From Corynebacterium sp. (GTDB lineage: Bacteria; Actinomycetota; Actinomycetes; Mycobacteriales; Mycobacteriaceae), in contig NZ_JAUNLS010000010.1 of assembly GCF_030532325.1 (NCBI RefSeq), positions 24,450 through 88,449 of the forward strand: a DNA stretch of 64,000 nucleotides, given 5' to 3'. This document shows positions 20,852-34,012 of this stretch, one piece after another. The notes under the pieces were generated by a model, which made no database searches, was not told the DNA's origin, and worked only from the letters and a program-made list of their open reading frames with translations. Numbering within the stretch: the first letter of the stretch is position 1; each line of letters opens with the position of its first letter. A program made the position numbers and the translations under genes.

Positions 20852-20983
20852 TAATCAGTCTTTCTGTTGATGGGCGCCAGCGAAGAAGCATCTACACACG
20901 CAAAAATGGGCGCTCTTTTCCGGGGCGCTTCCGCGTGTCCAGAACGCATCTTCAGGTGGCAACCTTAAATGTGATCAGACTCT

Positions 20984-21021
20984 TCACTAGGCGCCACAAC
21001 GTCAAAGCGTCAATGCGTCAA
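20984..21021 (-). promoter_or_regulatory. rpsL promoter with three tandem TTGACG boxes
   Basis: On the minus strand three TTGACG hexamers occur at 8-base intervals (21016-21021, 21008-21013, 21000-21005), followed by TAGTGA at 20984-20989. The middle box is 18 bp from that -10. The start of transcription would be about 125 bp before rpsL. The rest of 20852-21104 shows no gene. Confidence 0.5.
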
Positions 21022-21104
21022 AGCGTTAGAGCACCAGACGAGCAGCGCATAGTGAACTGCTCCAAAACCTAGCAAAACAGCAGCCAGAGATCCAAATCCC
21101 CGCT

Positions 21105-21662
21105 TTAGCTCCACTCCCAGGAGAGCTCGGCGGGCACCGCGAGGGTATCGAAGTACTCCTGCTCCTGGCGCTCCCAGGTCTCAAACCACTCGTCGTAGCC
21201 GGGATCCCGGGTCACCGCGCGCTCGCGGCGCTTCTCGCGGGGCCCGGAGATCCGCACCGTGACCACGGAGCCGCGCTCCTTGGCGGCGGCAATGTTGGCC
21301 TCCGTCACCGTGCCCACCCCCTCGACGATGAGGTCATCGCGCACGTCCAGGCTGGCCCACTCGCCGGGGGCGTTGGCCTCCCAGTCCCAGCGCCAATAGC
21401 CCGGGTTGCTGGCGCGCAGCACCTGATCAGCCACCATGAGCGAGCCCTTTTCCAGCCCGTACCAGCCGGGATAGAACTCGGCGAGGTGCACCACGCGCCA
21501 CTGGGTCCGCTCCGCCAAGGAGACAGCACTCCAGGTCTTACCGGCGCCCGAGGGGCCGTCGATAAGCACGGTCACCGGCTTGAAGGGCCGCTTGCGGCTG
21601 GCGGCGAGATCGCAGATCTGATCGAGTAGGTGGGCTAACTCTGTGTCGTAGTCAGCAGGCAT
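21105..21662 (-). CDS. P-loop nucleotide/nucleoside kinase-like ATPase
   Basis: 185 residues. Walker A is GPSGAGKT at about residues 35-42, after a hydrophobic beta strand (VTVLID). A lid-like region GPREKRRERAVTRD is near residue 140. The overall pattern resembles uridine kinase/AAA-like small kinases. It lies 53 bp after ykoC on the same strand, so it may be part of the TPP-controlled transporter operon. A role in salvage of a thiamine precursor is conceivable but not shown by any motif. Confidence 0.65.
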   Translation of the reverse strand: MPADYDTELAHLLDQICDLAASRKRPFKPVTVLIDGPSGAGKTWSAVSLAERTQWRVVHLAEFYPGWYGLEKGSLMVADQVLRASNPGYWRWDWEANAPGEWASLDVRDDLIVEGVGTVTEANIAAAKERGSVVTVRISGPREKRRERAVTRDPGYDEWFETWERQEQEYFDTLAVPAELSWEWS

Positions 21663-21715
21663 TCCTCTTCATTCCTGTGCGGGAGATAGGGCTCGGGGCC
21701 GGGCGGGGTTCCTCG

Positions 21716-22489
21716 CTAAAGGCCGAAGAACCTCCATGCCCCAATAGATACCGAAGTTACCACCGGCACAGCCGCGATGAGGACGGTAAGGCCCAACGCC
21801 CACCAATCGCGGGCGCGCAGGCGGGACTCGCGCGCCCAGGTGCGGCGCCCACCGCCCGGGGGCGTGCGGCCAAATCCGCGGGCCTCCATCGCAGTGGCGA
21901 GCTTGCCGCCGCGCCGCAAGGCCAAGACCAACAAGCCAAAGGACATGCTGGCCACGCGCTGCAGGCGGTTCGAGGTGGTCAGCCCGCGGGCACGGCGCGC
22001 GCGGCCCATGGCCTGCCAGTCATCGCGAAAGCAGCTGACCAGGCGTACACCTGCCACCGCGCCGATGACAAAGCGCTCGGGCAGGTGCCAGACTTGGGAG
22101 AGGGCGTCGCCAAGCTCGGTGGGGTTCATCCCGCGCGCCAGCACGATGACCGGTAGGGCCACGGCGAGCACACGCAGCGTGATGGCAACGGCGAGCTCGA
22201 CGGAGTTCTCACTGATGGTGATCAGCCACAACTCGGCGTAGATCTCGCCTCTGGGCGCGCCGTAGAGCAGCATCGAGATGCCTGAGAGCGGCGCGGCAAT
22301 GAACAGCGGCCAGGCCAGCTTGGCCAGGCGCAGCCAGCCGATGCCGCAGAAGGGTGAGAGAACAAGAGTAAGAGCAAGAGAGACACTGGCGCTGACCCAA
22401 TCCACGCTGAGCAGTAGCGGGGTGGTGAGGATGATGATAAGCGCCAGCCGAGTGACAGGGTTGAGAGAATCGATGCGCGCACTATTCAT
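21716..22489 (-). CDS. ykoC: ECF transporter T component (YkoC-like)
   Basis: 257 residues. Several transmembrane helices in the N-terminal half and the coupling-helix motif (MGRARRARGL, the Ala-Arg-Arg box) near residue 165 identify an EcfT/CbiQ family energy-coupling subunit. I choose ATG 22489, with GGAGG six bases upstream, over a start ten codons earlier. It overlaps the ATPase gene by eight bases. Together with the two upstream genes it forms a thiamine- or HMP-type importer. Confidence 0.88.
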   Translation of the reverse strand: MNSARIDSLNPVTRLALIIILTTPLLLSVDWVSASVSLALTLVLSPFCGIGWLRLAKLAWPLFIAAPLSGISMLLYGAPRGEIYAELWLITISENSVELAVAITLRVLAVALPVIVLARGMNPTELGDALSQVWHLPERFVIGAVAGVRLVSCFRDDWQAMGRARRARGLTTSNRLQRVASMSFGLLVLALRRGGKLATAMEARGFGRTPPGGGRRTWARESRLRARDWWALGLTVLIAAVPVVTSVSIGAWRFFGL

Positions 22490-23879
22490 GGCCGGCCTCC
22501 AGGTGAACGCGGTGGTCACCGAGGGCCTCGATGAACAGCTCGTCGTGGGTGACGGCGGCGAGCGTGGTGCCGGCCTCGGTGAGCTCGCGCAGCATCACCA
22601 CGAGCTCGGCAAAGGTATGCGGATCCTGGCCAAAGGTGGGCTCATCAAGCAGCACCACCTTCGGTGCGGAGACCAGCGCGGTGGCCACGGAAAGCCGCCG
22701 CTTCTCCCCGCCGGAAAGCGTGAAGGGGTTGGCGTGGGCCAGCCGCGCCAGATGTAGGCGTTCCAGTAGCTCGTCGATGCGCGCCTGGGGGATCTCCTCC
22801 CCCATGACCTTGGGCCCGACCCGCATCTCCTCCATCACGCTGCGCGCGACGAACTGGTGCTCGGGGTTTTGGAAGACGTAGCCGATGCGGTGCGCGAGCT
22901 GCTTGGAGCTCCACTGCTCCGGGCTGCCTGTGGCGCCATTGCGCACGGCCTCGCTCATGCCGATCTTCCCGCCGTGGGCGGGCAGGAGCCCGGCGATGGT
23001 TTCCAGGAGCGTAGTCTTGCCGGTGCCGTTGGCTCCGGTGATCACGGTGCAGTGCCCCTCCGGTAGCTCGAGCGTGCGCGGCGGGCCGAAGCGGGTCACT
23101 AGGCCCGTGGTCCACAGCGCCGCTGGGGTGCCCGGTGCGGGCTTGCTTGCCGACGCCAACGGGCGCACCCTCCGCTTGGCCGTCACCGTGGCGAAGTCGC
23201 CGTCCTCGACAACGCGCCCCTTCTTCAGCACCACGGCGCGGGGAATGAAACGCTCCCAGTTGGCGTACTTGTGCTCGACCACGATAAGCGTGGCGCCGGT
23301 GGCCTCCACCGCGGCGTGCACTGCTTCGATGACCTCGGCTGCGCCCTCGGGGTCGAGGTTCGCCGTGGGTTCATCGAGCAGGATGAGGCCCGCTCCCATG
23401 GCCAGTACCCCCGCGAGTGCCAGGCGCTGCTTTTGCCCGCCGGACAGCCGCGAGGTGGGATGATCCACGGGGAGGTGGAGCCCCACCATGTCGAGGGCCT
23501 TGTCCACGCGGCGCCAGATCTCCTGGCGCTCCACGCCGAGGTTCTCGCAGCCGAAGGCCACGTCGTCGCCGACGCGGTTGGCAATGACCTGCGAATCCGG
23601 ATCCTGCAGAACCAGCCCCACCGGGATCTCGTGGCCTGGTTCCTGCTGGCCGTAGTGCTCGCTGCGCAGCAGGATGCGGCCTTCTTGGGTGCCCTCATCC
23701 TGCCCGCCGAGCACGCCGGCTAGCGCGGCGAGCAGCGTGGATTTGCCGGAGCCAGAATCGCCGCAGAGCAGAATCCGCTCCCCTGGCTCCACATGCAGGT
23801 CAACCCCGCGAAGCGCAAAACCCTCCCGGCCAGCCTGCGACCAGCCAAAGTTCTGCGCATCTACCTCAATTCCCACCAT
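22482..23879 (-). CDS. ykoD: ECF transporter duplicated ATP-binding subunit (YkoD-like)
   Basis: 465 residues with two ABC domains. Domain 1 has Walker A GDSGSGKST (about 38), signature LSGGQKQRLA and LILLDEPTANLD. Domain 2 has GANGTGKTT (about 283), LSGGEKRRLS and VVLLDEPTFGQD. Fused ATPases are typical of the YkoEDC class. The start overlaps the ykoE stop as TAATG. It powers uptake through the T and S subunits. Confidence 0.92.
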   Translation of the reverse strand: MVGIEVDAQNFGWSQAGREGFALRGVDLHVEPGERILLCGDSGSGKSTLLAALAGVLGGQDEGTQEGRILLRSEHYGQQEPGHEIPVGLVLQDPDSQVIANRVGDDVAFGCENLGVERQEIWRRVDKALDMVGLHLPVDHPTSRLSGGQKQRLALAGVLAMGAGLILLDEPTANLDPEGAAEVIEAVHAAVEATGATLIVVEHKYANWERFIPRAVVLKKGRVVEDGDFATVTAKRRVRPLASASKPAPGTPAALWTTGLVTRFGPPRTLELPEGHCTVITGANGTGKTTLLETIAGLLPAHGGKIGMSEAVRNGATGSPEQWSSKQLAHRIGYVFQNPEHQFVARSVMEEMRVGPKVMGEEIPQARIDELLERLHLARLAHANPFTLSGGEKRRLSVATALVSAPKVVLLDEPTFGQDPHTFAELVVMLRELTEAGTTLAAVTHDELFIEALGDHRVHLEAGHE

Positions 23880-24469
23880 TAGACGTGTTGTTCACGCCCC
23901 ACGGCGAAGCGATCCAAAGCACCCGCCTTGGCCAACGCCTTGACCAGGTAATAGGACAGCGCGCCGGCCAGGATTGCGCCGGAGATCAGCAGGCAGACCA
24001 GGTAGATCACGTTGAACTGCAAGCTCTTGCTGATGTTGGCGCTCAGGAAGAGCTCCAAGATGTAAGCGCCCAGGCCAGCTCCCGCGCCGGACAGGGCGGC
24101 CACGGTGAGATCGAAGCGCTTGTAGGCAAAGATGAGCAAGACGATTTCCACGCCCAGGCCCTGGGCCAGACCGGAGTAGATGGTCTCCGGACCCCACTGG
24201 CTGCCCAGTGCGGCCGAAATGCACGCCGCCAGGGTTTCTACGAAGATGGCCGCGCCCGGCTTGCGGATGACCAGGCCGCCCATCACGCCGGCCATGAGCC
24301 AGATTCCGGTGGCCAGGCCGCCCAGGCCCGGGGTCAAGGCATCCATGGCGTTGAACCACGCGTATCCCACGGTGTTCCAGATCAGGAAGAGGAAGCCACA
24401 GGCAACGCCCAGGATGGAAGCAACAATGATATCGACGACGCGCCAGCCGCGACGAGGTGTAGTAGACAT
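23879..24469 (-). CDS. ykoE: ECF transporter S component, YkoE family
   Basis: 196 residues with about six hydrophobic segments and the YkoE-type start RRGWRVVDIIVASILGVACGFLFLIWN. It should bind the substrate (thiamine or hydroxymethylpyrimidine) in the membrane. The ATG at 24469 follows the riboswitch closely; an earlier in-frame start lies inside the aptamer and is rejected. Position directly behind a TPP riboswitch supports thiamine specificity. Confidence 0.9.
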   Translation of the reverse strand: MSTTPRRGWRVVDIIVASILGVACGFLFLIWNTVGYAWFNAMDALTPGLGGLATGIWLMAGVMGGLVIRKPGAAIFVETLAACISAALGSQWGPETIYSGLAQGLGVEIVLLIFAYKRFDLTVAALSGAGAGLGAYILELFLSANISKSLQFNVIYLVCLLISGAILAGALSYYLVKALAKAGALDRFAVGREQHV

Positions 24470-24479
24470 ATTTTCCCTC

Positions 24480-24569
24480 ACGCCGGTATTACCCGGTTCA
24501 GGTTCGACGGTTCGCTGCAGCATCGCAGCATCTCAGCACCCAGCGGCAACGCCACTGGAAGCACCCGTA
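24480..24569 (-). promoter_or_regulatory. TPP riboswitch (THI element)
   Basis: On the minus strand the conserved blocks GGGTGCTGAGA, then GAACCTGAAC, then GGGTAATACCGGCG appear in the right order and spacing, with the outer ACGGGTGC helix. It ends about 10 bases before the ykoE ATG, so it most likely sequesters the ribosome site when TPP is bound. This puts the transporter, and perhaps the kinase behind it, under thiamine control. Confidence 0.93.
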
Positions 24570-24588
24570 TTTTCCAACAATTGCCCGA

Positions 24589-24738
24589 TTAGACTAACAC
24601 ACCACACACGAGACCTATGCGGCGGGGAGCATCACCGGCAGGGTGATGCCAGTTCCCTCCCCCACCCAGCACCGAGGGCACACTCTGCGGCGGCTGGGAT
24701 GAGTTGTACTCGCCGTAGGAGTTCGCCGGGTATGCCAT
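24589..24738 (-). CDS. Possible 49-residue protein between rpoC and the TPP riboswitch
   Basis: A short minus-strand frame starts ATG at 24738 with GAAGG upstream and ends TAA at 24591-24589. The N-terminal half is Tyr/Ser/Gln/Pro-rich (MAYPANSYGEYNSSQPPQS), then a glycine run and NWHHPAGD. It could be the N-terminal remnant of a longer corynebacterial membrane protein with such a leader, or a genuine mini-protein. No homolog is recognised. Confidence 0.3.
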   Translation of the reverse strand: MAYPANSYGEYNSSQPPQSVPSVLGGGGNWHHPAGDAPRRIGLVCGVLV

Positions 24739-24846
24739 GAGTGACACCTTCAGAAAGCCAAAGCGCAGTTCACGCGTGGGGAACCAGTTTACCGAGGTCT
24801 AACTGCCCACCACTGCGCACGATATGCGAAGGTGACCAAGAACAAA

Positions 24847-24899
24847 GCCGCCTCCCCTCGCCCGGTTCCATTCAGGAAACCCAGACGCCGGGAGGCGGC
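24847..24899 (-). terminator. Terminator of rpoBC
   Basis: A perfect 10-bp GC stem (GCCGCCTCCC, 24847-24856, with 24890-24899) with an inner GGTTCC hairpin, followed on the minus strand by TTTGTTCTT. It is 67 bp after the rpoC stop. Confidence 0.8.
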
Positions 24900-24966
24900 A
24901 TTGCCTGTCAGTAGCCAGCAGACCGTGCGTGGCGTACCAAGGCGCGCGTGGCGGCGCGCGCCCTAG

Positions 24967-28962
<3,996 letters not shown>

Positions 28963-29060
28963 GTAATGTCTCCCTTTCATCCCCTTCAGAGGGGAAGTTG
29001 ATGGCTTTTAAAGAATCTTTTCTGTAGTTCAGTTCGCCCGCATGGTGCGGACCAAAGGCA

Positions 29061-32000
29061 TTAGGCGATGTCGGCGTCGGAACGCTCGTCGCGGGACAGG
29101 TTGATACCCAGCGACGGGCCACCATCCATGTCGTCCTCGTCGGAACCGGACAGCTCCATCGGGGTGCCGTCGGTGGAGAGGACCTCCACGTTGAGGCACA
29201 GGGACTGCAGCTCCTTGAGAAGAACCTTGAAGGACTCCGGGATGCCCGGATCCGGGATGTTATCGCCCTTGACGATGGCCTCGTAGACCTTAACGCGGCC
29301 GACGACGTCATCGGACTTGATGGTGAGCAGCTCCTGCAGGGTGTAGGCAGCGCCGTATGCCTGCATTGCCCACACCTCCATCTCGCCGAAGCGCTGGCCA
29401 CCGAACTGTGCCTTACCACCCAGCGGCTGCTGGGTAATCATGGAGTACGGGCCGGTGGAGCGTGCGTGGATCTTCTCGTCCACGAGGTGGTGCAGCTTGA
29501 GCATGTACATGTAGCCCACAGAAACCGGGTACTTGTAGGGCTCGCCCGAGCGGCCGTCGAAAAGCTGCGCCTTGCCGTGCTCGTCGACGAGCACGTCGCC
29601 GTCGCGGTTCGGCTTGGAGGAGGCCAGCAGGCGGGAAATCTCCTCGTTGGAGGCACCGTCGAAGACCGGGGTGGCGGTCAGGGAGCCAGCCGGGACGTCG
29701 TAGAGCTCCTCGGGCAGAGTCTTGAGCAGCTCGGCGTTGGCCGGATCCTCGGTGTCGATCTTCCAACCAGCGTGCGCCAGCCAGCCGAGGTGAACCTCAA
29801 GTACCTGGCCGATGTTCATACGACGCGGCACACCGTGCGTGTTCAGGATGATGTCCACCGGGGTGCCATCCGCCATGAAGGGCATGTCCTCCGGCGGGAG
29901 GATCTTGCCCACCACGCCCTTGTTGCCGTGGCGACCGGCCAGCTTATCGCCGTCCTGGATCTTGCGCTTCTGGGCAACGTAGACGCGGATCATTTCGTTG
30001 ACGCCCGGGCTCAGATCGTCGTCGTCCTCGCGGGAGAAGCGGGACACGCCGATGACCTTGCCGGTCTCGCCGTGCGGCACCTTCATGGAAGTATCACGCA
30101 CCTCGCGGGCCTTCTCACCGAAGATGGCGCGCAGCAGGCGCTCCTCCGGGGTCAGCTCGGTCTCGCCCTTCGGGGTGACCTTGCCCACCAGGATGTCGCC
30201 CGCGCGCACGTCGGCGCCGATGCGGACGATGCCGCGCTCGTCGAGGTCACGCAGGACGTCGTCGGAGACGTTGGGGATCTCGCGGGTGATCTCCTCCGGG
30301 CCCAGCTTGGTGTCACGAGCGTCGATCTCGTGTTCCTCGATGTGGATGGAGGTCAGGATGTCCTCTTCCACGATGCGCTGGTTGAGGATGATGGCGTCCT
30401 CGTAGTTGTGGCCTTCCCACGGCATGAACGCCACGAGCAGGTTGCGGCCCAGCGACATCTCGCCGTTGTGGGTACCGGGGCCGTCGGCCAGCACCTGGCC
30501 GGCCTCGACGCGCTCGCCGAGGGAGACCAGCGGGGTCTGGTTGTAGTTGGTGTTCTGGTTGGTGCGCTCGAACTTGCGCAGCATGTAGGTATCACGCTGG
30601 CCCTCGTCATCCATGATGGTGATGAGGTCCGCGCTGACGTTCTCCACCACACCGGCCTTCGGGGTGATGATGAGATCGCCGGCGTCGTACGCCGCGCGCT
30701 GCTCCATGCCGGTGCCCACGTAGGGGGCCTCGGAACGCACCAGCGGCACAGCCTGACGCTGCATGTTTGCGCCCATGAGGGCACGGTTGGCGTCGTCGTG
30801 CTCAAGGAAGGGAATCATGGCGGTGGCCACGGAGACCATCTGGCGCGGGGAGACGTCGACGTAGTCCACGCCGGAGGCGTCAGTCACGCCGATATCGCCG
30901 TCCTTGAGGCGGACCTCGATGCGGTCGCCGGTGAGGCGGCCCTCGGCGTCCTTTTCCACCTCGGCCTGCGCGATGGCGTACTTATCCTCTTCGTCAGCGG
31001 TGAGGTAGACGACCTCGTCGGTGACCTTGCCGTCGACGACCTTGCGGTACGGGGTCTCGATGAAGCCAAAGGCATTGACGCGGGCGTAGGAGGCCAGGGA
31101 GCCGATCAGGCCAATGTTCGGGCCTTCCGGGGTCTCAATCGGGCACATGCGGCCGTAGTGGGAGGCGTGCACGTCTCGCACCTCGATGCCGGCGCGCTCA
31201 CGGGACAGACCGCCCGGGCCCAGCGCGGACAGGCGGCGCTTGTGGGTCAGGCCGGACAGGGAGTTGTTCTGGTCCATGAACTGGGACAGCTGAGAGGTGC
31301 CGAAGAACTCGCGGATGGCCGCGGAGACCGGGCGCACGTTGATCAGCGAGGTCGGGGTGATGGACTCAGCGTCCTGGGTGGTCATGCGCTCGCGCACGAC
31401 GCGCTCCATGCGGGACAGGCCCACGCGAACCTGGTTCTGGATCAGCTCGCCCACGGTGCGCAGGCGGCGGTTTCCAAAGTGGTCGATGTCATCGGTGTGG
31501 ATGGAGATCATCTCACCGTTGGGAGCCTTCATCTCACGCTCGCCGGCGTGCAGGCGCACCAGGTACTCGAGGGTGACAGCAATGTCTTCCTCGGTCAGGG
31601 TCATGAGACCGTCGTGGTCGCCGCCCAGGCCCAGCTTGCGGTTGATCTTGTAGCGGCCAACCTTGGCCAGATCGTAGCGCTTGGCGCGGAAGAAGGAGTT
31701 ATCCAGCAGCGCCTGCGCAAGATCGCGGGTAGGCTGCTCGCCCGGGCGCTGCTTGCGGTAGATTTCCAGCAGTGCCTCGTCGGTGTTGGACACGCCATCG
31801 GACTCGAGGGTGGACATCATGAGCTCGGAGAAGCCGAAGCGCTCCTGAATCTGCTCGGCGGTCCAGCCCAGTGCCTTCAGCAGCACGGTGACCGGCTGGC
31901 GGCGCTTGCGGTCGATGCGCACGCCGACGGTATCGCGCTTGTCGACGTCGAACTCCAGCCATGCACCGCGCGAAGGGATGACCTTCACGGAGTGCAGCGG

Positions 32001-32540
32001 GCGCTCCGTGGACTTATCGATGGTCTGGTCAAAGTACACACCCGGGGAACGCACGAGCTGCGAGACGATAACGCGCTCGGTGCCGTTGACAATGAAGGTG
32101 CCCTTATCGGTCATCATCGGGAAATCGCCGATGAAGACGGTCTGGGACTTAATCTCCTGGGTGTCGTTGTTAATGAACTCTGCGGTGACGTACAGCGGCG
32201 CGGAGTAGTTGATGTCCTTCTCTTTGCACTCGTCGACGGTGTTCTTCACCGGCTCGAAGCGCGGCTCCGACAGGGACAGGGACATGTTGCCCGAGTAGTC
32301 CTGAATCGGCGAGAGCTCCTCGAGGATATCCTCCAGGCCGCTGGTGACGCGTGCCTCGGGGCCGCGCTCAGCCTGCTCGCGCTCACGCCATTCCGGCGTG
32401 CCGATGAGCCAAGAGTAGGAATCGAGTTGTAGATCAAGGAGGCCCGGGACAGCGATGGGCTCGCTGATTTTAGCGAAGGAGTATCGCTTCGGGGCTCCAG
32501 GGATATTGGCCACTGACTTGGTCTGGCGGGAGACTGCCAA
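29061..32540 (-). CDS. rpoB: DNA-directed RNA polymerase subunit beta
   Basis: 1159 residues, starting with TTG at 32540 with AAGGA six bases upstream. The rifampicin region at about residues 412-445 reads [18 protein letters not shown], then [15 protein letters not shown]. The residues usually altered in resistance (the D, H and S equivalent to E. coli 516, 526, 531) are wild type. An 80-98 bp gap separates it from rpoC. Confidence 0.98.
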   Translation of the reverse strand: MAVSRQTKSVANIPGAPKRYSFAKISEPIAVPGLLDLQLDSYSWLIGTPEWREREQAERGPEARVTSGLEDILEELSPIQDYSGNMSLSLSEPRFEPVKNTVDECKEKDINYSAPLYVTAEFINNDTQEIKSQTVFIGDFPMMTDKGTFIVNGTERVIVSQLVRSPGVYFDQTIDKSTERPLHSVKVIPSRGAWLEFDVDKRDTVGVRIDRKRRQPVTVLLKALGWTAEQIQERFGFSELMMSTLESDGVSNTDEALLEIYRKQRPGEQPTRDLAQALLDNSFFRAKRYDLAKVGRYKINRKLGLGGDHDGLMTLTEEDIAVTLEYLVRLHAGEREMKAPNGEMISIHTDDIDHFGNRRLRTVGELIQNQVRVGLSRMERVVRERMTTQDAESITPTSLINVRPVSAAIREFFGTSQLSQFMDQNNSLSGLTHKRRLSALGPGGLSRERAGIEVRDVHASHYGRMCPIETPEGPNIGLIGSLASYARVNAFGFIETPYRKVVDGKVTDEVVYLTADEEDKYAIAQAEVEKDAEGRLTGDRIEVRLKDGDIGVTDASGVDYVDVSPRQMVSVATAMIPFLEHDDANRALMGANMQRQAVPLVRSEAPYVGTGMEQRAAYDAGDLIITPKAGVVENVSADLITIMDDEGQRDTYMLRKFERTNQNTNYNQTPLVSLGERVEAGQVLADGPGTHNGEMSLGRNLLVAFMPWEGHNYEDAIILNQRIVEEDILTSIHIEEHEIDARDTKLGPEEITREIPNVSDDVLRDLDERGIVRIGADVRAGDILVGKVTPKGETELTPEERLLRAIFGEKAREVRDTSMKVPHGETGKVIGVSRFSREDDDDLSPGVNEMIRVYVAQKRKIQDGDKLAGRHGNKGVVGKILPPEDMPFMADGTPVDIILNTHGVPRRMNIGQVLEVHLGWLAHAGWKIDTEDPANAELLKTLPEELYDVPAGSLTATPVFDGASNEEISRLLASSKPNRDGDVLVDEHGKAQLFDGRSGEPYKYPVSVGYMYMLKLHHLVDEKIHARSTGPYSMITQQPLGGKAQFGGQRFGEMEVWAMQAYGAAYTLQELLTIKSDDVVGRVKVYEAIVKGDNIPDPGIPESFKVLLKELQSLCLNVEVLSTDGTPMELSGSDEDDMDGGPSLGINLSRDERSDADIA

Positions 32541-32821
32541 GATGGGTCCTTCCAGTACCTCTGGCGGCTCGCGCTCCGTCCTGGCCGACGAAGCACAAAA
32601 CCGCTGGTAAATTTAGCATTCGGTCTGCTGTGGAGTATCTGGGTTCAGAATGCACAAAATCACCTTGTCAAGCCGGTTGTGCCAAAACCGCTTGAAAGGC
32701 TAAATGTGTACCGAAAATCCAGATTCCAGCGCAACCAAATAGCATAGAGGAATTTACCTGCCATGTAAAGGCGCACGTGCGGGGCATTTGCTTAACGACG
32801 TCCCGCCTGCTAGTTCCCGCG
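32541..32821 (-). promoter_or_regulatory. rpoB upstream region with consensus -35
   Basis: 281 bp. On the minus strand a perfect TTGACA occurs at 32666-32671, but the hexamer 17 bp downstream (CTGAAC) is poor, so the exact -10 is uncertain. A second possible pair, TTGCGC ... 18 bp ... TACACA, lies further upstream. No gene is seen. Confidence 0.35.
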
Positions 32822-33802
32822 CTATCTATCCCCGCGGTGCGCGCCTACCTTAGCACTGCGCCGGCCAAAGGCGCCTAGCGCCCCCGCCGCACCCAGCAAC
32901 GCAAGGAGAGCACCGACAGCAATACTGCCCCAGCGCACTGCCGTGCCCACCTCGGGGCTGAGGAACTCCGCCGCCTGCTCCAAAAGTGCTGCGCGATCCT
33001 CCTCGCTGGTGGAACCCGTGAACACAAACTGCGATTCGCGGCCGGCACCGGTGCGGTCTCCCCAGTAATCATCAATAGCCATGTCCATACCCACCACGAG
33101 GCCAGTTTCCTGATCCACGTAGAAGTCACGGGAGCCCATATGGAAGAGGTAGCCCTGCTCGGTGGAGCCATCCTCGTTGGTCAGCGTGGTCGTGGTGTTG
33201 CCCGCGAAGACCGTCGCGGTGTTCACCGGCTCGATCTCCTGGTGGTAGCGGTAGACCGTGCGGCCGTCGATCTCCATCTCTTCCTCAAAGACGGCGTCGA
33301 CAGCCTTGCGCAGGATAGGATCGAAGGCCGGGTAGGTGGTCTGCTCGGCGTGGGCAGGGAACTTCAGCCAGTAGCCGTCCACGGTGACCTCTGCGGTGGG
33401 GCTGCCAATCGTGTGGGAGAGCACCGCCGGGCCCTCGGCCTCGCCGCTGAGGCGATCGATGCCATACGTCCACACCCGCGCCATGCTGAGGTCTTCCAGG
33501 TTGCCCGAATCCCCACGGATAGCGGATTCACCAATGCGCAGGGTGGCCATGTTCTTATCGGCCGGGTCCTGCACGTCCATGTTGAGCTGATAGGTCATCG
33601 GCCCCTCGTAGAGCGAGGTCCCCTCCCCCGTCACCATCTGGGACTTGGCGTTGTCATCCTTGAGCGTCCACGTGGTGTTCTCAATGTCGAGCGGCAGCCG
33701 CGGGCTAAAGCTCAGAAAGCTCGGTGCGACAAGCCCGGCTGCCACCAGTGCGACGCCGAGGCCGAGCAACAAGACGGAGAGGATTCGGGACTTGGGGAGC
33801 AT
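32822..33802 (-). CDS. DUF3068 (PorA-family-like) exported membrane protein
   Basis: 326 residues. An N-terminal helix (about 7-30) and a C-terminal helix (about 290-312) frame a large extracytoplasmic beta-rich domain with the ENTTWTLKDDNAKS start and VYRYHQEIEPVNTATV segment characteristic of DUF3068. These proteins are widespread in mycolic-acid actinobacteria, function unknown. It lies alone on the minus strand after the rpoB promoter and diverges from the MFS gene. Confidence 0.8.
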   Translation of the reverse strand: MLPKSRILSVLLLGLGVALVAAGLVAPSFLSFSPRLPLDIENTTWTLKDDNAKSQMVTGEGTSLYEGPMTYQLNMDVQDPADKNMATLRIGESAIRGDSGNLEDLSMARVWTYGIDRLSGEAEGPAVLSHTIGSPTAEVTVDGYWLKFPAHAEQTTYPAFDPILRKAVDAVFEEEMEIDGRTVYRYHQEIEPVNTATVFAGNTTTTLTNEDGSTEQGYLFHMGSRDFYVDQETGLVVGMDMAIDDYWGDRTGAGRESQFVFTGSTSEEDRAALLEQAAEFLSPEVGTAVRWGSIAVGALLALLGAAGALGAFGRRSAKVGAHRGDR

Positions 33803-34012
33803 GGTGGCTTATCCTACCGGTTCGAATACTCAAAGCACACTCAGCATGCCAGCCTCCACAACCATTCGCTGCATTGACCTAGACCTAAAACACTGGTTGT
33901 ATCGATACCCAGAAGTGCGCCGCGTCACATGCTGCTGGCACACTCGACTACTTCACCTCTGTTGACAATGGAAGGCTGCGCCGATGACCAGTGCCCCCCA
34001 AGAAAGAGAAAC

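Noticed and set aside
24470-24523. Earlier start for ykoE giving 18 extra residues
   Set aside because: It would lie inside the TPP aptamer, including its conserved core; the ATG at 24469 just behind the riboswitch is the better start.
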